A DNA stretch of 64,000 nucleotides from Caenimonas soli (lineage in GTDB: Bacteria; Pseudomonadota; Gammaproteobacteria; Burkholderiales; Burkholderiaceae_C). Below, one piece after another: positions 28,149 to 37,520 of the stretch; position 1 is the stretch's first letter; the number at the start of each line of letters is the position of its first letter. Below the pieces are notes generated by a model. It did no database searches. It had not been told where the DNA came from and saw only the letters and a program-made list of their open reading frames with translations. The translations under genes and the position numbers were made by a program. Location: assembly GCF_013155545.1 (NCBI RefSeq), contig NZ_JABJVV010000016.1, positions 1-64,000 of the forward strand, given 5' to 3'.

Positions 28149-28794
28149 CCGCCGTCATCGCGGGCTCCGCCACGGGTTCCACGGCGGGCTCCAGCGTGGG
28201 TTCGATGGCCGGTTCATTGGGTTGATTGCCAGGCTGTCCGTCGGGCTGGGCCCTGGCCTTCGCCCTGACCCGGGGCTGCGGACTGCGCGCCCTGAGGCAG
28301 GAAAAGGTTTCCTGCAGCAGCGGCAGGGCGTTGAACACCCCGACCAGCAGCAGGCCGGCCAGGACGTAATTGCCCGGCAGCGGCTGCTCCTTCAGGCGCA
28401 GCGACCAGTCCGCCGGCCCTTCGCTCGCAGCCACCGCCATCAACAGCGCCAGGGACAGCAGCGGGAGCATCTCCAGGAAGCTGTGCACCATCTGCTCGAA
28501 GGGGCCGACGTCGCGGACCAGGGTGCTGTAGTTCAAGTCCCAGTAGACGGTGAGCTCGTGCACCACGAACACGATGAACACCAACAGCAGCACGGCGGCA
28601 TTGATTTCCAGCAAGACCACCGCCGCGACGCCCACCCCGATCTCGCCGAACATCAGCAGGTGCAAGAGGTTTTCCTTCAGGCCGCTGGTCTGGGCGAGGC
28701 CGGTGCGCAGGTGGCAAATCCAGTCGGCGAAGCCCGCTGCCACCCACAGCGGGAACGCAACGTAGGCAAGGAAAAGACTGGCCGGCTCCTGCAT
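28111..28794 (-). CDS. multi-pass membrane protein with Pro/Glu-repeat tail
   Basis: This 227-residue protein has about four transmembrane helices in residues 1-165 (FLAYVAFPLWVAAGFADW, then AAVLLLVFIVFVVHELTVYW, MLPLLSLALLMAVAA and YVLAGLLLVGVFNALPLL). A long charged tail contains an EPAIEPTLEPAVEPVAEPA-type repeat of period about five. Function unknown. ATG 28794 begins the first helix; a longer open frame continues antisense through the Nudix gene and is rejected. The tail codons overlap the convergent upstream gene. Confidence 0.7.
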   Translation of the reverse strand: MQEPASLFLAYVAFPLWVAAGFADWICHLRTGLAQTSGLKENLLHLLMFGEIGVGVAAVVLLEINAAVLLLVFIVFVVHELTVYWDLNYSTLVRDVGPFEQMVHSFLEMLPLLSLALLMAVAASEGPADWSLRLKEQPLPGNYVLAGLLLVGVFNALPLLQETFSCLRARSPQPRVRAKARAQPDGQPGNQPNEPAIEPTLEPAVEPVAEPAMTAATARTPPSPAPR

Positions 28795-28848
28795 GGGTAA
28801 GAGCTTACGGCCAATCGCCCGCGAACTGGTATCGCGATAATCGAGCCC

Positions 28849-29334
28849 ATGCAAACACCCTGGAAACCCAGCGTCACGGTCGCGGCCATCATCGAAAAGG
28901 ATGGCCGGTTCCTGCTGGTGGAAGAGGAAACCACCGACGGCCTGATGCTCAACAATCCGGCGGGCCACCTGGACCCGGGCGAAACGCCGGCCGATGGCTG
29001 CGCCCGCGAAGTGCTGGAGGAGTCGGCCTATGCGTTCCGGCCCACCGCCCTGGTCGGCATCTATCTGGCGCGCTCCAGGCGCTCCTCGACCGGGCTGGAC
29101 ACCACCTACCTGCGCATTGCGTTTTGCGGCGAACTGGGTACCCATGACCCGACTCGCCCGCTGGACAAAGGCATCGTGCGGACCTTGTGGCTCACGGCCG
29201 AAGAAGTGCGCGCCAGTGCGGCGCGGCACCGCAGCCCGCTGGTGCTGCAATGCATCGAGGACTACCTGGCCGGGGCGCGCCATCCCTTGTCCGCGATCTA
29301 CACGCATCCCAGCGTGATGGTCGGGCGGGCATGA
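28849..29334 (+). CDS. Nudix hydrolase (NudJ-like)
   Basis: This is a 161-residue pyrophosphohydrolase with the Nudix box at 39-61: G39, E45 and REVLEES at 53-59. The usual glycine after REUxEEx is alanine (A60), as I recall for NudJ-type members. NudJ acts on thiamine pyrimidine pyrophosphate and other nucleotide pyrophosphates; the substrate here is not shown. It overlaps mnmA by four bases (ATGA). A Nudix-mnmA pair is common in proteobacteria. Confidence 0.87.
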   Translation: MQTPWKPSVTVAAIIEKDGRFLLVEEETTDGLMLNNPAGHLDPGETPADGCAREVLEESAYAFRPTALVGIYLARSRRSSTGLDTTYLRIAFCGELGTHDPTRPLDKGIVRTLWLTAEEVRASAARHRSPLVLQCIEDYLAGARHPLSAIYTHPSVMVGRA

Positions 29335-30437
29335 GCCGGAAGCCGCGCGTCGTCGTCGGGCTGAGCGGAGGGGTGGACTCCGCGGTTACCGCGCACCTGC
29401 TCAAGGCGCAGGGCTTTGACGTGGTCGGCATCTTCATGAAAAACTGGGAAGATGACGACGACAGCGAGTACTGCTCATCCAACGAAGATTTCATCGACGC
29501 CGCCAGTGTCGCCGACGTGATCGGCATCGAGATCGAGCACGTCAACTTTGCCGCCGAGTACAAGGACCGGGTTTTCGCCGAGTTCCTGCGTGAGTACCAG
29601 GCCGGGCGTACCCCCAACCCGGACGTGCTGTGCAATGCCGAGATCAAGTTCAAGGCCTTCCTCGACCATGCGATGCGCCTGGGTGCCGGGAAGATCGCCA
29701 CCGGGCATTACGCGAGGGTTCGCGAGCACCAGGGAAAATTCCAGTTGCTCAAGGGCCTGGATGAAACCAAGGATCAGAGCTACTTCCTGCATCGCCTGAA
29801 CCAGGCCCAGCTGTCCAAGACGCTGTTCCCGGTGGGCGAGCTGCGCAAGAGCGAAGTGCGGCGCATCGCCGAGGAGATCGGCCTGCCCAACGCGAAGAAA
29901 AAGGACTCGACAGGCATCTGCTTCATCGGCGAGCGGCCGTTCCGCGATTTCCTCAACCGCTACATCTCCAAGGAGCCGGGGCCGATCAAGGACGAGCGCG
30001 GCCGGGTGATCGGCCAGCACCAGGGCCTGTCGTTCTATACCCTGGGCCAGCGCCAGGGCCTGGGCATAGGCGGCGTCAAGGAGAAGGGCGCGCAACGCGG
30101 CGGCGGCGAGCACGAGCCCTGGTTCGTGGCGCGCAAGGACATGGAGAAGAACACCTTGTGGGTGGTGCAAGGGCATGACCACCCCTGGCTGCTGTCGAAG
30201 TCGCTGGAGGCGGATGACGCCAGCTGGGTGGCGGGCGAGGCGCCCGCGCCGGGAGCCTACGCGGCCAAGACACGCTACCGGCAGGCCGATGCGCGCTGCA
30301 CGCTGGCTTCCTCAGCCAGCGCCGCCTTCGAACTCGATTTCAGCGAGCCGCAATGGGCGGTGACGCCCGGGCAGTCGGCCGTGCTGTACGACGGCGAGGT
30401 GTGCCTGGGCGGTGGGGTGATCGCGGCGGCCCGTTAG
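29331..30437 (+). CDS. mnmA: tRNA-specific 2-thiouridylase
   Basis: MnmA adds sulfur to uridine 34 of tRNA-Lys/Glu/Gln using ATP and a persulfide relay. The 368-residue protein has the PP-loop SGGVDS (12-17) and catalytic cysteines C101 ([13 protein letters not shown]) and C197 ([10 protein letters not shown]). GHYAR and the [17 protein letters not shown] segment ([14 protein letters not shown]) are also present. The ATG overlaps the Nudix stop. The 3' end overlaps the convergent yihY-type gene by four bases. Confidence 0.95.
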   Translation: MSRKPRVVVGLSGGVDSAVTAHLLKAQGFDVVGIFMKNWEDDDDSEYCSSNEDFIDAASVADVIGIEIEHVNFAAEYKDRVFAEFLREYQAGRTPNPDVLCNAEIKFKAFLDHAMRLGAGKIATGHYARVREHQGKFQLLKGLDETKDQSYFLHRLNQAQLSKTLFPVGELRKSEVRRIAEEIGLPNAKKKDSTGICFIGERPFRDFLNRYISKEPGPIKDERGRVIGQHQGLSFYTLGQRQGLGIGGVKEKGAQRGGGEHEPWFVARKDMEKNTLWVVQGHDHPWLLSKSLEADDASWVAGEAPAPGAYAAKTRYRQADARCTLASSASAAFELDFSEPQWAVTPGQSAVLYDGEVCLGGGVIAAAR

Positions 30438-31249
30438 GCGCGCGAAAGCCGGCCTTCCGGTTGCCGCTTGGCGCGACCGAGACTGGCGGCGATCAGCGCG
30501 GCGCCCAGCGTGACGAGCCACGAAAAGTACACCCACAGCAGGAAGACGAGGAAGGGGGCAAATGCGCCGTACACCGTCTTGTAGGTCGGCACCTGAAGGA
30601 GGTAAGCCGCGAAGGCATGCTTGCCGAGCTCGAACGCGATGCTGGCCAGCAAACCGCCCGCGATCGCCTCGCGCCGCCGCACCTTGGCATTCGGCACGAA
30701 GTAGAACAGGCTGGCGAATCCGGCCGTGCCGAGAATGACCGGTCCCAGGTTCAGCACGAAGCGGGCCGACGGCGGCAGGCCGCCGAGCAGGCCGGCCGAT
30801 GCCGCCATCAGGTACGAAGTCGCCCACAGGCTCGCACCCAAGAGGGCGGGGGCCACCGCCAGCATCAGCAGGTAGAGGCCCAGGCGGGCAAAGATAGTCC
30901 GGTTCTTCCTCACCTGCCAGATCCGGTTGAGCACGGTCTCCACGCTGAAAAGCATCGACAGGGCCGTGGCGAGGATGAAGAGCGACCCTACCAAGGTCAG
31001 GCCGCTGGTGTTCGCAGCGAACTGGCCAAGGTACTTCAACACTATCCGGGAGATGTCGGCGGGCAGCAGGCCCTTCAACAGGTGTGCCCTGATCGCTTCA
31101 CCAGCGCCCCGGAACACCGGAAACCGGGTGAACAGCGCGAAGCTCACCGCCAGCAGCGGCACGACGGAAAGCAAGGTCGTGAACGTCAGGCTCCCGGCCA
31201 CCTGGGCCAGGCGCTCTTCCCTGGCCCGCCGGACCGTGAGCCGAATCAA
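30434..31249 (-). CDS. YihY/BrkB-family inner-membrane protein
   Basis: This 271-residue protein has about six transmembrane helices and the family hallmarks: [20 protein letters not shown] near the N-terminus, [11 protein letters not shown] mid-protein and [21 protein letters not shown] near the end. It was formerly annotated as RNase BN, a role assigned elsewhere; its true function is uncertain. The only in-frame start near the expected N-terminus is TTG at 31249, because a TAA stop lies four codons upstream. The TTG has a poor ribosome binding site, so the start is the least certain part. Confidence 0.82.
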   Translation of the reverse strand: MIRLTVRRAREERLAQVAGSLTFTTLLSVVPLLAVSFALFTRFPVFRGAGEAIRAHLLKGLLPADISRIVLKYLGQFAANTSGLTLVGSLFILATALSMLFSVETVLNRIWQVRKNRTIFARLGLYLLMLAVAPALLGASLWATSYLMAASAGLLGGLPPSARFVLNLGPVILGTAGFASLFYFVPNAKVRRREAIAGGLLASIAFELGKHAFAAYLLQVPTYKTVYGAFAPFLVFLLWVYFSWLVTLGAALIAASLGRAKRQPEGRLSRA

Positions 31250-31462
31250 GATTTGCGCTCGTTAGAACGGATATTCGGACAAAAAGCCGTGGGTTGACGG
31301 CTCAGTGTGAGTGAGTGGAGTCATGACCGGTCCTTGCATTTGTGGGTACATCGGGGTTTTGGGCGGAAGTGGCCCTGCGGTTCCGATTCTGACCGAAATT
31401 GTGGGTAGGCCTACGCTGACGCGTTCGAGGAGCGTGGGGCTCGCCTCCCCGCGTTGCGCAAC

Positions 31463-32878
31463 TCAGGCGGGCAGGACCTTGCCCGGATTCAGGAGTCCGC
31501 GTGGGTCCAGCGCGTTCTTCAGCAGGTGCATCACACGCAACTGGTGGCCGTCCTTGTAGCGTCGCATCGCGCCGAGCTTGAGCTGGCCAATGCCGTGCTC
31601 GGCGCTGAAGCTGCCGCCGTGTGAGGAGACCAGGCCGTACACCAGGTCATCGAGGAATTCGACTGCGCTGTCCGCGGTGCCCGTGGGCGCCACGACGTTG
31701 ACGTGGAGGTTGCCATCGCCCACATGCCCGAAGACGAACAGACGCAGCGATGGCTCGCGCGTGAGGCCCGGCGCCAGCTCGGTCAGGAACTGCGGGATGC
31801 GCCGCAGTGGAAGCGAGACGTCGAACTTTTGCACTCGTCCGATGCCGCGCAGCGACTCGGTGATGTTTTCGCGCAGTGCCCACAAGGCCTGGGCCTGGGC
31901 GCCGCTCTGTGCCACGCAGGCGTCATTGCAGATGCCGTCTTCCAGCAACTGCATCACCAGCGCCTCGGCCTGCGAGGCAAGTGACGAAGTCGCCAGCGTG
32001 TCTTCGAGCTGTACGAGCACAGCGAAAGGAGTGGCGTGCTCGAAGGGCACGCGCGCGCCCGGGATGTGATGGACAACCGCATCGACCGACGCTGCATCGA
32101 GCAGCTCAAACGCCACCACGCGGGCGCCGAACGTACCGGCGATTCTCTCGAACGCGGCCATCGCACTACCCGCCGATTCGACGGCCGCCATCAGTGTCAC
32201 CGTTTCAACGGGCAGCGGATGCAGCGCGAGGCTGACCTGGGTGACGATGCCGAGCGCGCCCTCGCTGCCGATGAAGAGCTGCTTGAGGTCGAAGCCGGTG
32301 TTGTCCTTGCGAAGCGGTGACAGCATGTCGAGCCGCGTGCCGTCGGCCAGCACGACTTCCAGGCCGAGCACGAGTGAGCGAATCGAGCCGTAGCGCAGCA
32401 CCGACACGCCACCTGCATTGGTGGCGACATTGCCACCCACCTGGCAACTCCCTTCCGCCGCAAGCGACAAGGGGAACGTGCGTCCGGCTTCGGCCGCCGC
32501 CTGCTGCACCTGCTGCAGCACACAGCCGGCTTCCACCAGCATGGTGTTGGCGACAGTGTCTACATCGAGAATGCGCCGCATGCGCGCCAGCGATACCACC
32601 ACTTCACGATCAGGCTGCGACGGCACTGCGCCACCGCATAGCCCGGTGTTGCCGCCCTGCGGCACGATCGGGAGTCCCTCCCGCGCGAGCACGCGCACCA
32701 CGGCGCAGACTTCCTCCGTGCTGCCCGGTCGCACGACCAGTGCGGGAACCTGCTGAACCCTGCCCGGCCAGTCCGTTCCGAACACCACGAGACGTTCGTC
32801 GCCGGGCACGATGACATTGGCCGCCCCGACCACGGCAGCCAGCTCCCGGACAACGTTCGGGGATACCGCGGGCGGCAT
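31463..32878 (-). CDS. FAD-linked D-2-hydroxyacid dehydrogenase (D-2-hydroxyglutarate/D-lactate type)
   Basis: This is a 471-residue flavoprotein of the GlcD/D2HGDH family. The N-terminal FAD-binding domain has PIVPQGGNTGLCGG and GSCQVGGNVATNAGG, then LKQLFIGSEGALGIVTQ. The C-terminal domain has FGHVGDGNLHVNV and SAEHGIGQLK, whose histidines bind a metal in relatives. It oxidises a D-2-hydroxyacid to a 2-oxoacid, passing electrons to a quinone or flavoprotein. It is last in the operon, one base after the amidase stop. The substrate is not predictable beyond a D-2-hydroxyacid. Confidence 0.85.
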   Translation of the reverse strand: MPPAVSPNVVRELAAVVGAANVIVPGDERLVVFGTDWPGRVQQVPALVVRPGSTEEVCAVVRVLAREGLPIVPQGGNTGLCGGAVPSQPDREVVVSLARMRRILDVDTVANTMLVEAGCVLQQVQQAAAEAGRTFPLSLAAEGSCQVGGNVATNAGGVSVLRYGSIRSLVLGLEVVLADGTRLDMLSPLRKDNTGFDLKQLFIGSEGALGIVTQVSLALHPLPVETVTLMAAVESAGSAMAAFERIAGTFGARVVAFELLDAASVDAVVHHIPGARVPFEHATPFAVLVQLEDTLATSSLASQAEALVMQLLEDGICNDACVAQSGAQAQALWALRENITESLRGIGRVQKFDVSLPLRRIPQFLTELAPGLTREPSLRLFVFGHVGDGNLHVNVVAPTGTADSAVEFLDDLVYGLVSSHGGSFSAEHGIGQLKLGAMRRYKDGHQLRVMHLLKNALDPRGLLNPGKVLPA

Positions 32879-32879
32879 G

Positions 32880-34229
32880 CTACCGCTCGCCGGAAACGTT
32901 GCCGACAATGCGCTCCACGCTGCAAGCCAGGGACAGGAAGCGCGGGTCTTCCTTGACGAAGCCCACCAGTTGCAGGCCAACGGGCAGGCCGTTCGGCCCG
33001 CGCGCCACCGGCAGGCTGATGGAGGGGTTGTGCAGTAGCGACCAGATGCGGATGAATGCCGAGCTGCCGGTCGAAGATGCCGGCGGCGCTTCGCCCAGGC
33101 ATGCAGGCATGGCCAGCACGTCCACACCGCGCAGTTCGTCCGGGAACGCTCGGCGGCACGCGTCCGCCAGGTCCAGCGCGCGTGCGTAGTCCTTGTCGGT
33201 GTAGGTTGCGCCCAGGTCCAGGTAGGCAATCAACTCGGGATCACATTTGTCCGCGTGGTAGCGGCGCAGTTCCGCGTATTCACGTGCCAGGTCGTACGCC
33301 ATGATCACGTCCTGCGCTTCACCGATCTCGTCGAACATGCCGGGCAGGCGCAGTTCGCGCAGCTTTACACCCGCGCGCGACAGGCTTTGCAGATTGGCCT
33401 CGAAGGCATGCTGCACGCAAGGCTCAGCGTCCTTCCAGTGGGCGGAGCGCCAGACGCCCGCGGTGAAGTCCGTGCGGTGCGCCGCCTGGCTGTCATATCG
33501 TGGGTCCGACATGAATACGCGCATGAACAGCGTCACGTCTTCGACGGATCGTGCCAAAGGCCCGACCACGTCCAGCGGCCGCGAGTAGGTGCGGATACCG
33601 AAGTAGGGAATCGCATCCAGCGTGGGCTTGAAGCCTACGGCGCCGTTGAAGGTTGCGGGCCGTAGGATGGAGCCGGCCGTCTGCGTGCCGATCGAGATCG
33701 GCGTCATGAAGTCGGCCACGGCCGCACCCGAACCGGCCGACGACGCGGCCGGTGTGCGCGTGATGTCGTGCGGATTGCGGCAGGGTCCGGGCAACATGAT
33801 GGCGTGGCGCGACACCGTGTTCTTGCCGAGGATGGAAAAGCCGAGGCGGCGCGCCATCGTCACCACAGGCGCATCGATCGTCGGCTGCCTGCCATTGAAG
33901 ATCTCCGGCTCGCCCAGTTCGGTGGGCATGTCCGCGGTGTCGATCGTATCCTTGACGCCCAGCGGCACACCGTCGAATATGCCTCGACGCCCCTGCTTGT
34001 CGACAGCACGCGCATGGGCCAATGCGGAGTCGGCGGCGACATGTACCCAGGCCTTGACGTCGCCGTTGCGTTCGGCAATGCGTTCGAGGCAGGCTTGCAC
34101 CCACGCTTCGCACGTCAGGTTGCCGGTGTCGAGGGCGCGGATGCCTTCAGCTGCGGACAGTGCCGCCAGGCGCGAGGGCGCGGGTCGGCGGGGGGAAAGA
34201 AGGGGGGTGGACGACAGGACCGTGCTCAC
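32880..34229 (-). CDS. amidase-signature hydrolase
   Basis: This 449-residue protein has the Ser-cisSer-Lys triad of the family: K93 (GVKDTID), cis-serine S163 (AASSAGSG) and nucleophile S187 (TQTAGSILRPA), with the usual 24-residue S-S spacing. The serine/glycine-rich loop is atypical (PAASSAGSG rather than GGSSGGS). It hydrolyses an amide to acid and ammonia or amine. It overlaps livF by four bases and precedes the FAD dehydrogenase, so it is likely intracellular processing of the imported compound. Confidence 0.85.
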   Translation of the reverse strand: MSTVLSSTPLLSPRRPAPSRLAALSAAEGIRALDTGNLTCEAWVQACLERIAERNGDVKAWVHVAADSALAHARAVDKQGRRGIFDGVPLGVKDTIDTADMPTELGEPEIFNGRQPTIDAPVVTMARRLGFSILGKNTVSRHAIMLPGPCRNPHDITRTPAASSAGSGAAVADFMTPISIGTQTAGSILRPATFNGAVGFKPTLDAIPYFGIRTYSRPLDVVGPLARSVEDVTLFMRVFMSDPRYDSQAAHRTDFTAGVWRSAHWKDAEPCVQHAFEANLQSLSRAGVKLRELRLPGMFDEIGEAQDVIMAYDLAREYAELRRYHADKCDPELIAYLDLGATYTDKDYARALDLADACRRAFPDELRGVDVLAMPACLGEAPPASSTGSSAFIRIWSLLHNPSISLPVARGPNGLPVGLQLVGFVKEDPRFLSLACSVERIVGNVSGER

Positions 34230-34966
34230 GAATCGACTCCTTGGGGATGGGGTGTTTCGGCCTTGCGGCCGCGACCGATGTAGAGATCGGCCATGTTCTT
34301 GTTGCTCAACAGGTTCTGGCCGGTATCGGTCAGCACGATGCGGCCCTGGTCCAGGATGTAGCCGCGGTCGCTGAAGGCCAGCGCCTGGCGCGCACGCTGT
34401 TCGACCATGAGCACGGCGACGCCGAGTAGCGGCAACTTGCGCACTTCGCCGAACACCTGCTCGGTGAGCCCGGGCGACAGTGCCGCCGACGGCTCGTCCA
34501 GCAGCATCAGCCGCGGCGACGACATCAGGGCGCGCGCAAAGGCGAGCTGCTGGCGTTCACCGCCGGAAAGGTTCTCGGCATTGGTCTTGCGGCGTTCGGC
34601 AAGCGCCGGGAACAGATCAAACATTTCGCGGATGCGCTCGGGCAGCCGCTTCACATGCTCGACCACCTGCAGGTTCTCCAGCACGGTGAGCGAGCCGAAC
34701 ACGTTGCGCACCTGCGGCACGTAGGCAATGCCTTCCCCGACGCGCCGCTCGGGCGGCGTGCCGACCAATTGCTTGCCCTCGAAGTCGATGCTGCCGGACA
34801 GGCGCGGCAGCAGCCCCATAACAGCCTTGATCAGCGTCGACTTGCCTGCGCCGTTGGTGCCCGCAATGGTGACGATTTCGCGGTCGTTCACGTGCATCTC
34901 GATACCCGACACAATGTCGACCTCGCCATAGCCGGCGCTCAGGCCGGAAAGACGCAGCACGCTCAA
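34226..34966 (-). CDS. branched-chain-type ABC transporter ATPase LivF
   Basis: This 246-residue ATPase has Walker A AGTNGAGKSTLIK, signature LSGGERQQLAFARAL and Walker B LMLLDEPSAALSP. Its size and lack of extension fit LivF. It works with the adjacent LivG ATPase and LivHM permeases to import an amino-acid-like or amide compound. It overlaps livG by four bases and the amidase by four. Confidence 0.9.
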   Translation of the reverse strand: MSVLRLSGLSAGYGEVDIVSGIEMHVNDREIVTIAGTNGAGKSTLIKAVMGLLPRLSGSIDFEGKQLVGTPPERRVGEGIAYVPQVRNVFGSLTVLENLQVVEHVKRLPERIREMFDLFPALAERRKTNAENLSGGERQQLAFARALMSSPRLMLLDEPSAALSPGLTEQVFGEVRKLPLLGVAVLMVEQRARQALAFSDRGYILDQGRIVLTDTGQNLLSNKNMADLYIGRGRKAETPHPQGVDS

Positions 34967-35724
34967 ATCACACCTCCCATGTAAGCTTCGCGTACCTTCT
35001 CGCTCTCCAGCACTTCGTCGGGCGTTCCATGCGCGATCACCTGTCCGCGATCCATCGCGTACATCTCGGGGACGATGCGCGACAGCTCCTCAAGGTTGTG
35101 CTCGATGACCAGCACGGCCATGCCCTGCCGATTGAGTTCGACAATGCGCTCGGACAGCTCTTCGATCAGGACCGGGTTGACACCCGCGAATGGCTCATCC
35201 AGCAGGATCGCGGCGGGCTTGAGCATCAGCAAGCGGCCGAGCTCCAGCAACTTCTTCTGCCCGCCGGAGAGCCGCCCTGCGCGTTCATCGGCCACGCGTT
35301 CCAGATTGAGGAACCGCAGCAGCTCGCGCGCACGCTGGCCGACTTCATCTTCTTCGCGCCGCACGCGGCTGCGCGCGAACACGAGTGCCGCAAGATATTC
35401 GCCCGCCTGCCCGGGGGCTGCGGCCATCATGTTGTCGAACACCGTCAGTTCGGAAAACTCGCGCGGCACCTGGAATGTGCGCGCGAGGCCGCGCTGCACC
35501 CGCTTGTGGATCGGCAGGCGTGACACGTCTTCACCGCGAAAAGAGACTGAGCCCGAGTGCAGCGGGATGTAGCCGGTGATGGCGGAAAACAGCGTGCTCT
35601 TGCCTGCGCCATTCGTGCCGATCATTCCCACCAGCGCGCCCTCGTTGAGCGTGACGTCGACGTTGTCGAGCACCTTGAAGCCACCGAAAGCGGCGCTCAC
35701 GCCCTGGACGGAAAGGAGCGCCAT
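34963..35724 (-). CDS. branched-chain-type ABC transporter ATPase LivG
   Basis: This 253-residue ATPase has Walker A GTNGAGKSTLFSAITG, signature LSGGQKKLLELGRLL, Walker B AILLDEPFAGVNP and the LivG-type LVIEHNLEELS switch region. It forms the ATPase dimer with LivF. It begins one base after the LivM stop. Confidence 0.9.
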   Translation of the reverse strand: MALLSVQGVSAAFGGFKVLDNVDVTLNEGALVGMIGTNGAGKSTLFSAITGYIPLHSGSVSFRGEDVSRLPIHKRVQRGLARTFQVPREFSELTVFDNMMAAAPGQAGEYLAALVFARSRVRREEDEVGQRARELLRFLNLERVADERAGRLSGGQKKLLELGRLLMLKPAAILLDEPFAGVNPVLIEELSERIVELNRQGMAVLVIEHNLEELSRIVPEMYAMDRGQVIAHGTPDEVLESEKVREAYMGGVI

Positions 35725-35725
35725 C

Positions 35726-36619
35726 TCAGCGCTCCTTCCCGGCGCTCTTGGCGCCGAATAGGCCCTGCGGGCGATACAGCATCACGCAGATCAGGCACAT
35801 GCCGATGATCCAGAAGCGCACGCTGGCCAGTTGTACTTCGGACACGCCGACGACGAAGTCGCGCAGGAAGCGTGAGCCTTCCAGGAAGCCGAGCAGCACG
35901 ACGGTGCCCAGCACCACGCCGCTCAGCCGCCCGACGCCGCCGACGATGATGGCAATCCACACGTAGAAGGTGATCAGCGGCACGAACTGCTCCGGGCTGA
36001 TGAATGTGAGGTAGTGCGCCTGGAAGGCGCCGGCCAGGCCGGCAAGCCCCGCGCCGATCATCAGCGAGCGGGTCTTGAAGCGCGCCGGGTCCTTTCCCAA
36101 TGCCTGCACCGCGACTTCGTTGTCGCGGATGGCGCCTATCAGGCGGCCGAACGGGCTGCGGATCAGGCCCAGCGACAATGCCAGCACTGCTGCGTTGACA
36201 ACGATCAGCGTGATCAGAATCCAGAAGTCCGCCGACGTGCCGGCCACTTCGCCATAGAGCCGCGGGATGCCGGGCACACCGTGCACACCACGCGTGAGCC
36301 ACTCTTCCTTCTGCAGCACCATTCGCACCGATTCGGAAAAGCCTAGCGTGACGATTGCCAGGTAGTCGCCGCGCAGCCGCAGCGCGATCATGCCCAGCGG
36401 CCAGGCGCAGGCGGCGGCGAGCACCACCGCCACGGCCATCGAGATGCCAATCGGCACGCCTTTGAGGGCCAGCAGCGCGGAGGTATAGGCGCCGATCGCG
36501 AGAAAGCCGACGTGGCCGAAATTGATCAGCCCGGTAAAGCTGTATTGCAGCGAGAGGCCTGCCGACAACAGCAGGTACGTGAGGATGGCGATCCCGATGG
36601 TTACCAGATAGGCGTCCAT
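35726..36619 (-). CDS. branched-chain-type ABC transporter permease LivM
   Basis: This 297-residue inner-membrane permease has about eight hydrophobic helices and the LivM hallmark stretch GLINFGHVGFLAIGAYTSALL near residues 29-50. The coupling region is GRLIGAIRDNEVAVQALGKD. It pairs with LivH. It lies between livH (3-bp gap) and livG (1-bp gap). Confidence 0.9.
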   Translation of the reverse strand: MDAYLVTIGIAILTYLLLSAGLSLQYSFTGLINFGHVGFLAIGAYTSALLALKGVPIGISMAVAVVLAAACAWPLGMIALRLRGDYLAIVTLGFSESVRMVLQKEEWLTRGVHGVPGIPRLYGEVAGTSADFWILITLIVVNAAVLALSLGLIRSPFGRLIGAIRDNEVAVQALGKDPARFKTRSLMIGAGLAGLAGAFQAHYLTFISPEQFVPLITFYVWIAIIVGGVGRLSGVVLGTVVLLGFLEGSRFLRDFVVGVSEVQLASVRFWIIGMCLICVMLYRPQGLFGAKSAGKER

Positions 36620-36622
36620 GCT

Positions 36623-37498
36623 TTACCTCGCAGCCAGCAGTTGCCCGCGAATTCCCTGGGGCCGCACCAGCAGCACGCCCAGCAGGACCGCGAAGGCGAG
36701 CACGATCTTGTAGGCCGGGCCGACGTAGAGCGTTGCCACTTCCTGCGAGATGCCGAAGACCAGCATCCCGATCACGGCGCCCACAGGGTCCCCGATGCCA
36801 CCCAGGATGACGGCAGCGAAGATGGGAAGCAGCAGTTCCCAGCCCAGTTCGGGCACCACCACCGCCTTCACCCCGAGCAGGTAGCCGCCCAGGCCGCAGA
36901 ACAACCCGACGATGGTCCATAGCAGCAGCATGACCCTGCGTGCATTGATGCCGCTGGCGCTGGCCAGCTCGGGGTTGTCGGCGACTGCGCGCATGCGGCG
37001 GCCCACAGGCGTGAAGTGCATCATGTAGAAGACGGCCGCGAGCGCAAGCGCCGCCGTGAGCACGATCCAGACATCGGTCGGCAGGATGCGGATGCCCCCG
37101 AAATTCCATGCGCGCACGATAGGCGTCTCGATCGTGTACTGGGACTGACCCGCAAAGAACGTGATCGTGCTGCGCACCGTAAAGGCCACGCCGATCGAAG
37201 CTATCAGCCGGCTCACCAGCGGCCGCGATGCCAGCGCCCTGAACACCCACATGTAGAAGAACAGGGACAGCAAGGCCGTTGCGAGCGATGCGGCAATTCC
37301 GCTGAGGATCAACGCTGCGCCGCCAAACGACTGCGCGAGCACCGCGGTGTAGGCGCCGAACGTCATGTAGTCGCCGGTGGCGGCGTTGGGGAAGCGAGCG
37401 ATCCCGAACACCAGGGTCACGGCCAGTGCCGGCAAGGCCAGCAGCAGGCCGACCACGACCCCGTTGATGGAAGCGTTCGCGATGGCGATCCAGTCCAT
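36623..37498 (-). CDS. branched-chain-type ABC transporter permease LivH
   Basis: This 291-residue permease begins MDWIAIANASINGVVVGLLL with FGIARFPNAATGDYMTFGAY, the LivH pattern. The GRRMRAVADNPELASASGIN coupling loop follows, then GGIGDPVGAVIGMLVFG near the end. It forms the translocation path with LivM. It starts 22 bp after the binding-protein gene. Confidence 0.9.
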   Translation of the reverse strand: MDWIAIANASINGVVVGLLLALPALAVTLVFGIARFPNAATGDYMTFGAYTAVLAQSFGGAALILSGIAASLATALLSLFFYMWVFRALASRPLVSRLIASIGVAFTVRSTITFFAGQSQYTIETPIVRAWNFGGIRILPTDVWIVLTAALALAAVFYMMHFTPVGRRMRAVADNPELASASGINARRVMLLLWTIVGLFCGLGGYLLGVKAVVVPELGWELLLPIFAAVILGGIGDPVGAVIGMLVFGISQEVATLYVGPAYKIVLAFAVLLGVLLVRPQGIRGQLLAAR

Positions 37499-37520
37499 GG
37501 AAATATCTGCGTTGGATAAA

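Noticed and set aside
31311..31462. Possible small plus-strand gene (MTGPCICGYIGVLGG-like start) in the gap before accessory region 1
   Set aside because: The frame runs antisense into the FAD dehydrogenase, composition is atypical, and no homologous domain is recognised; the gap is treated as non-coding.
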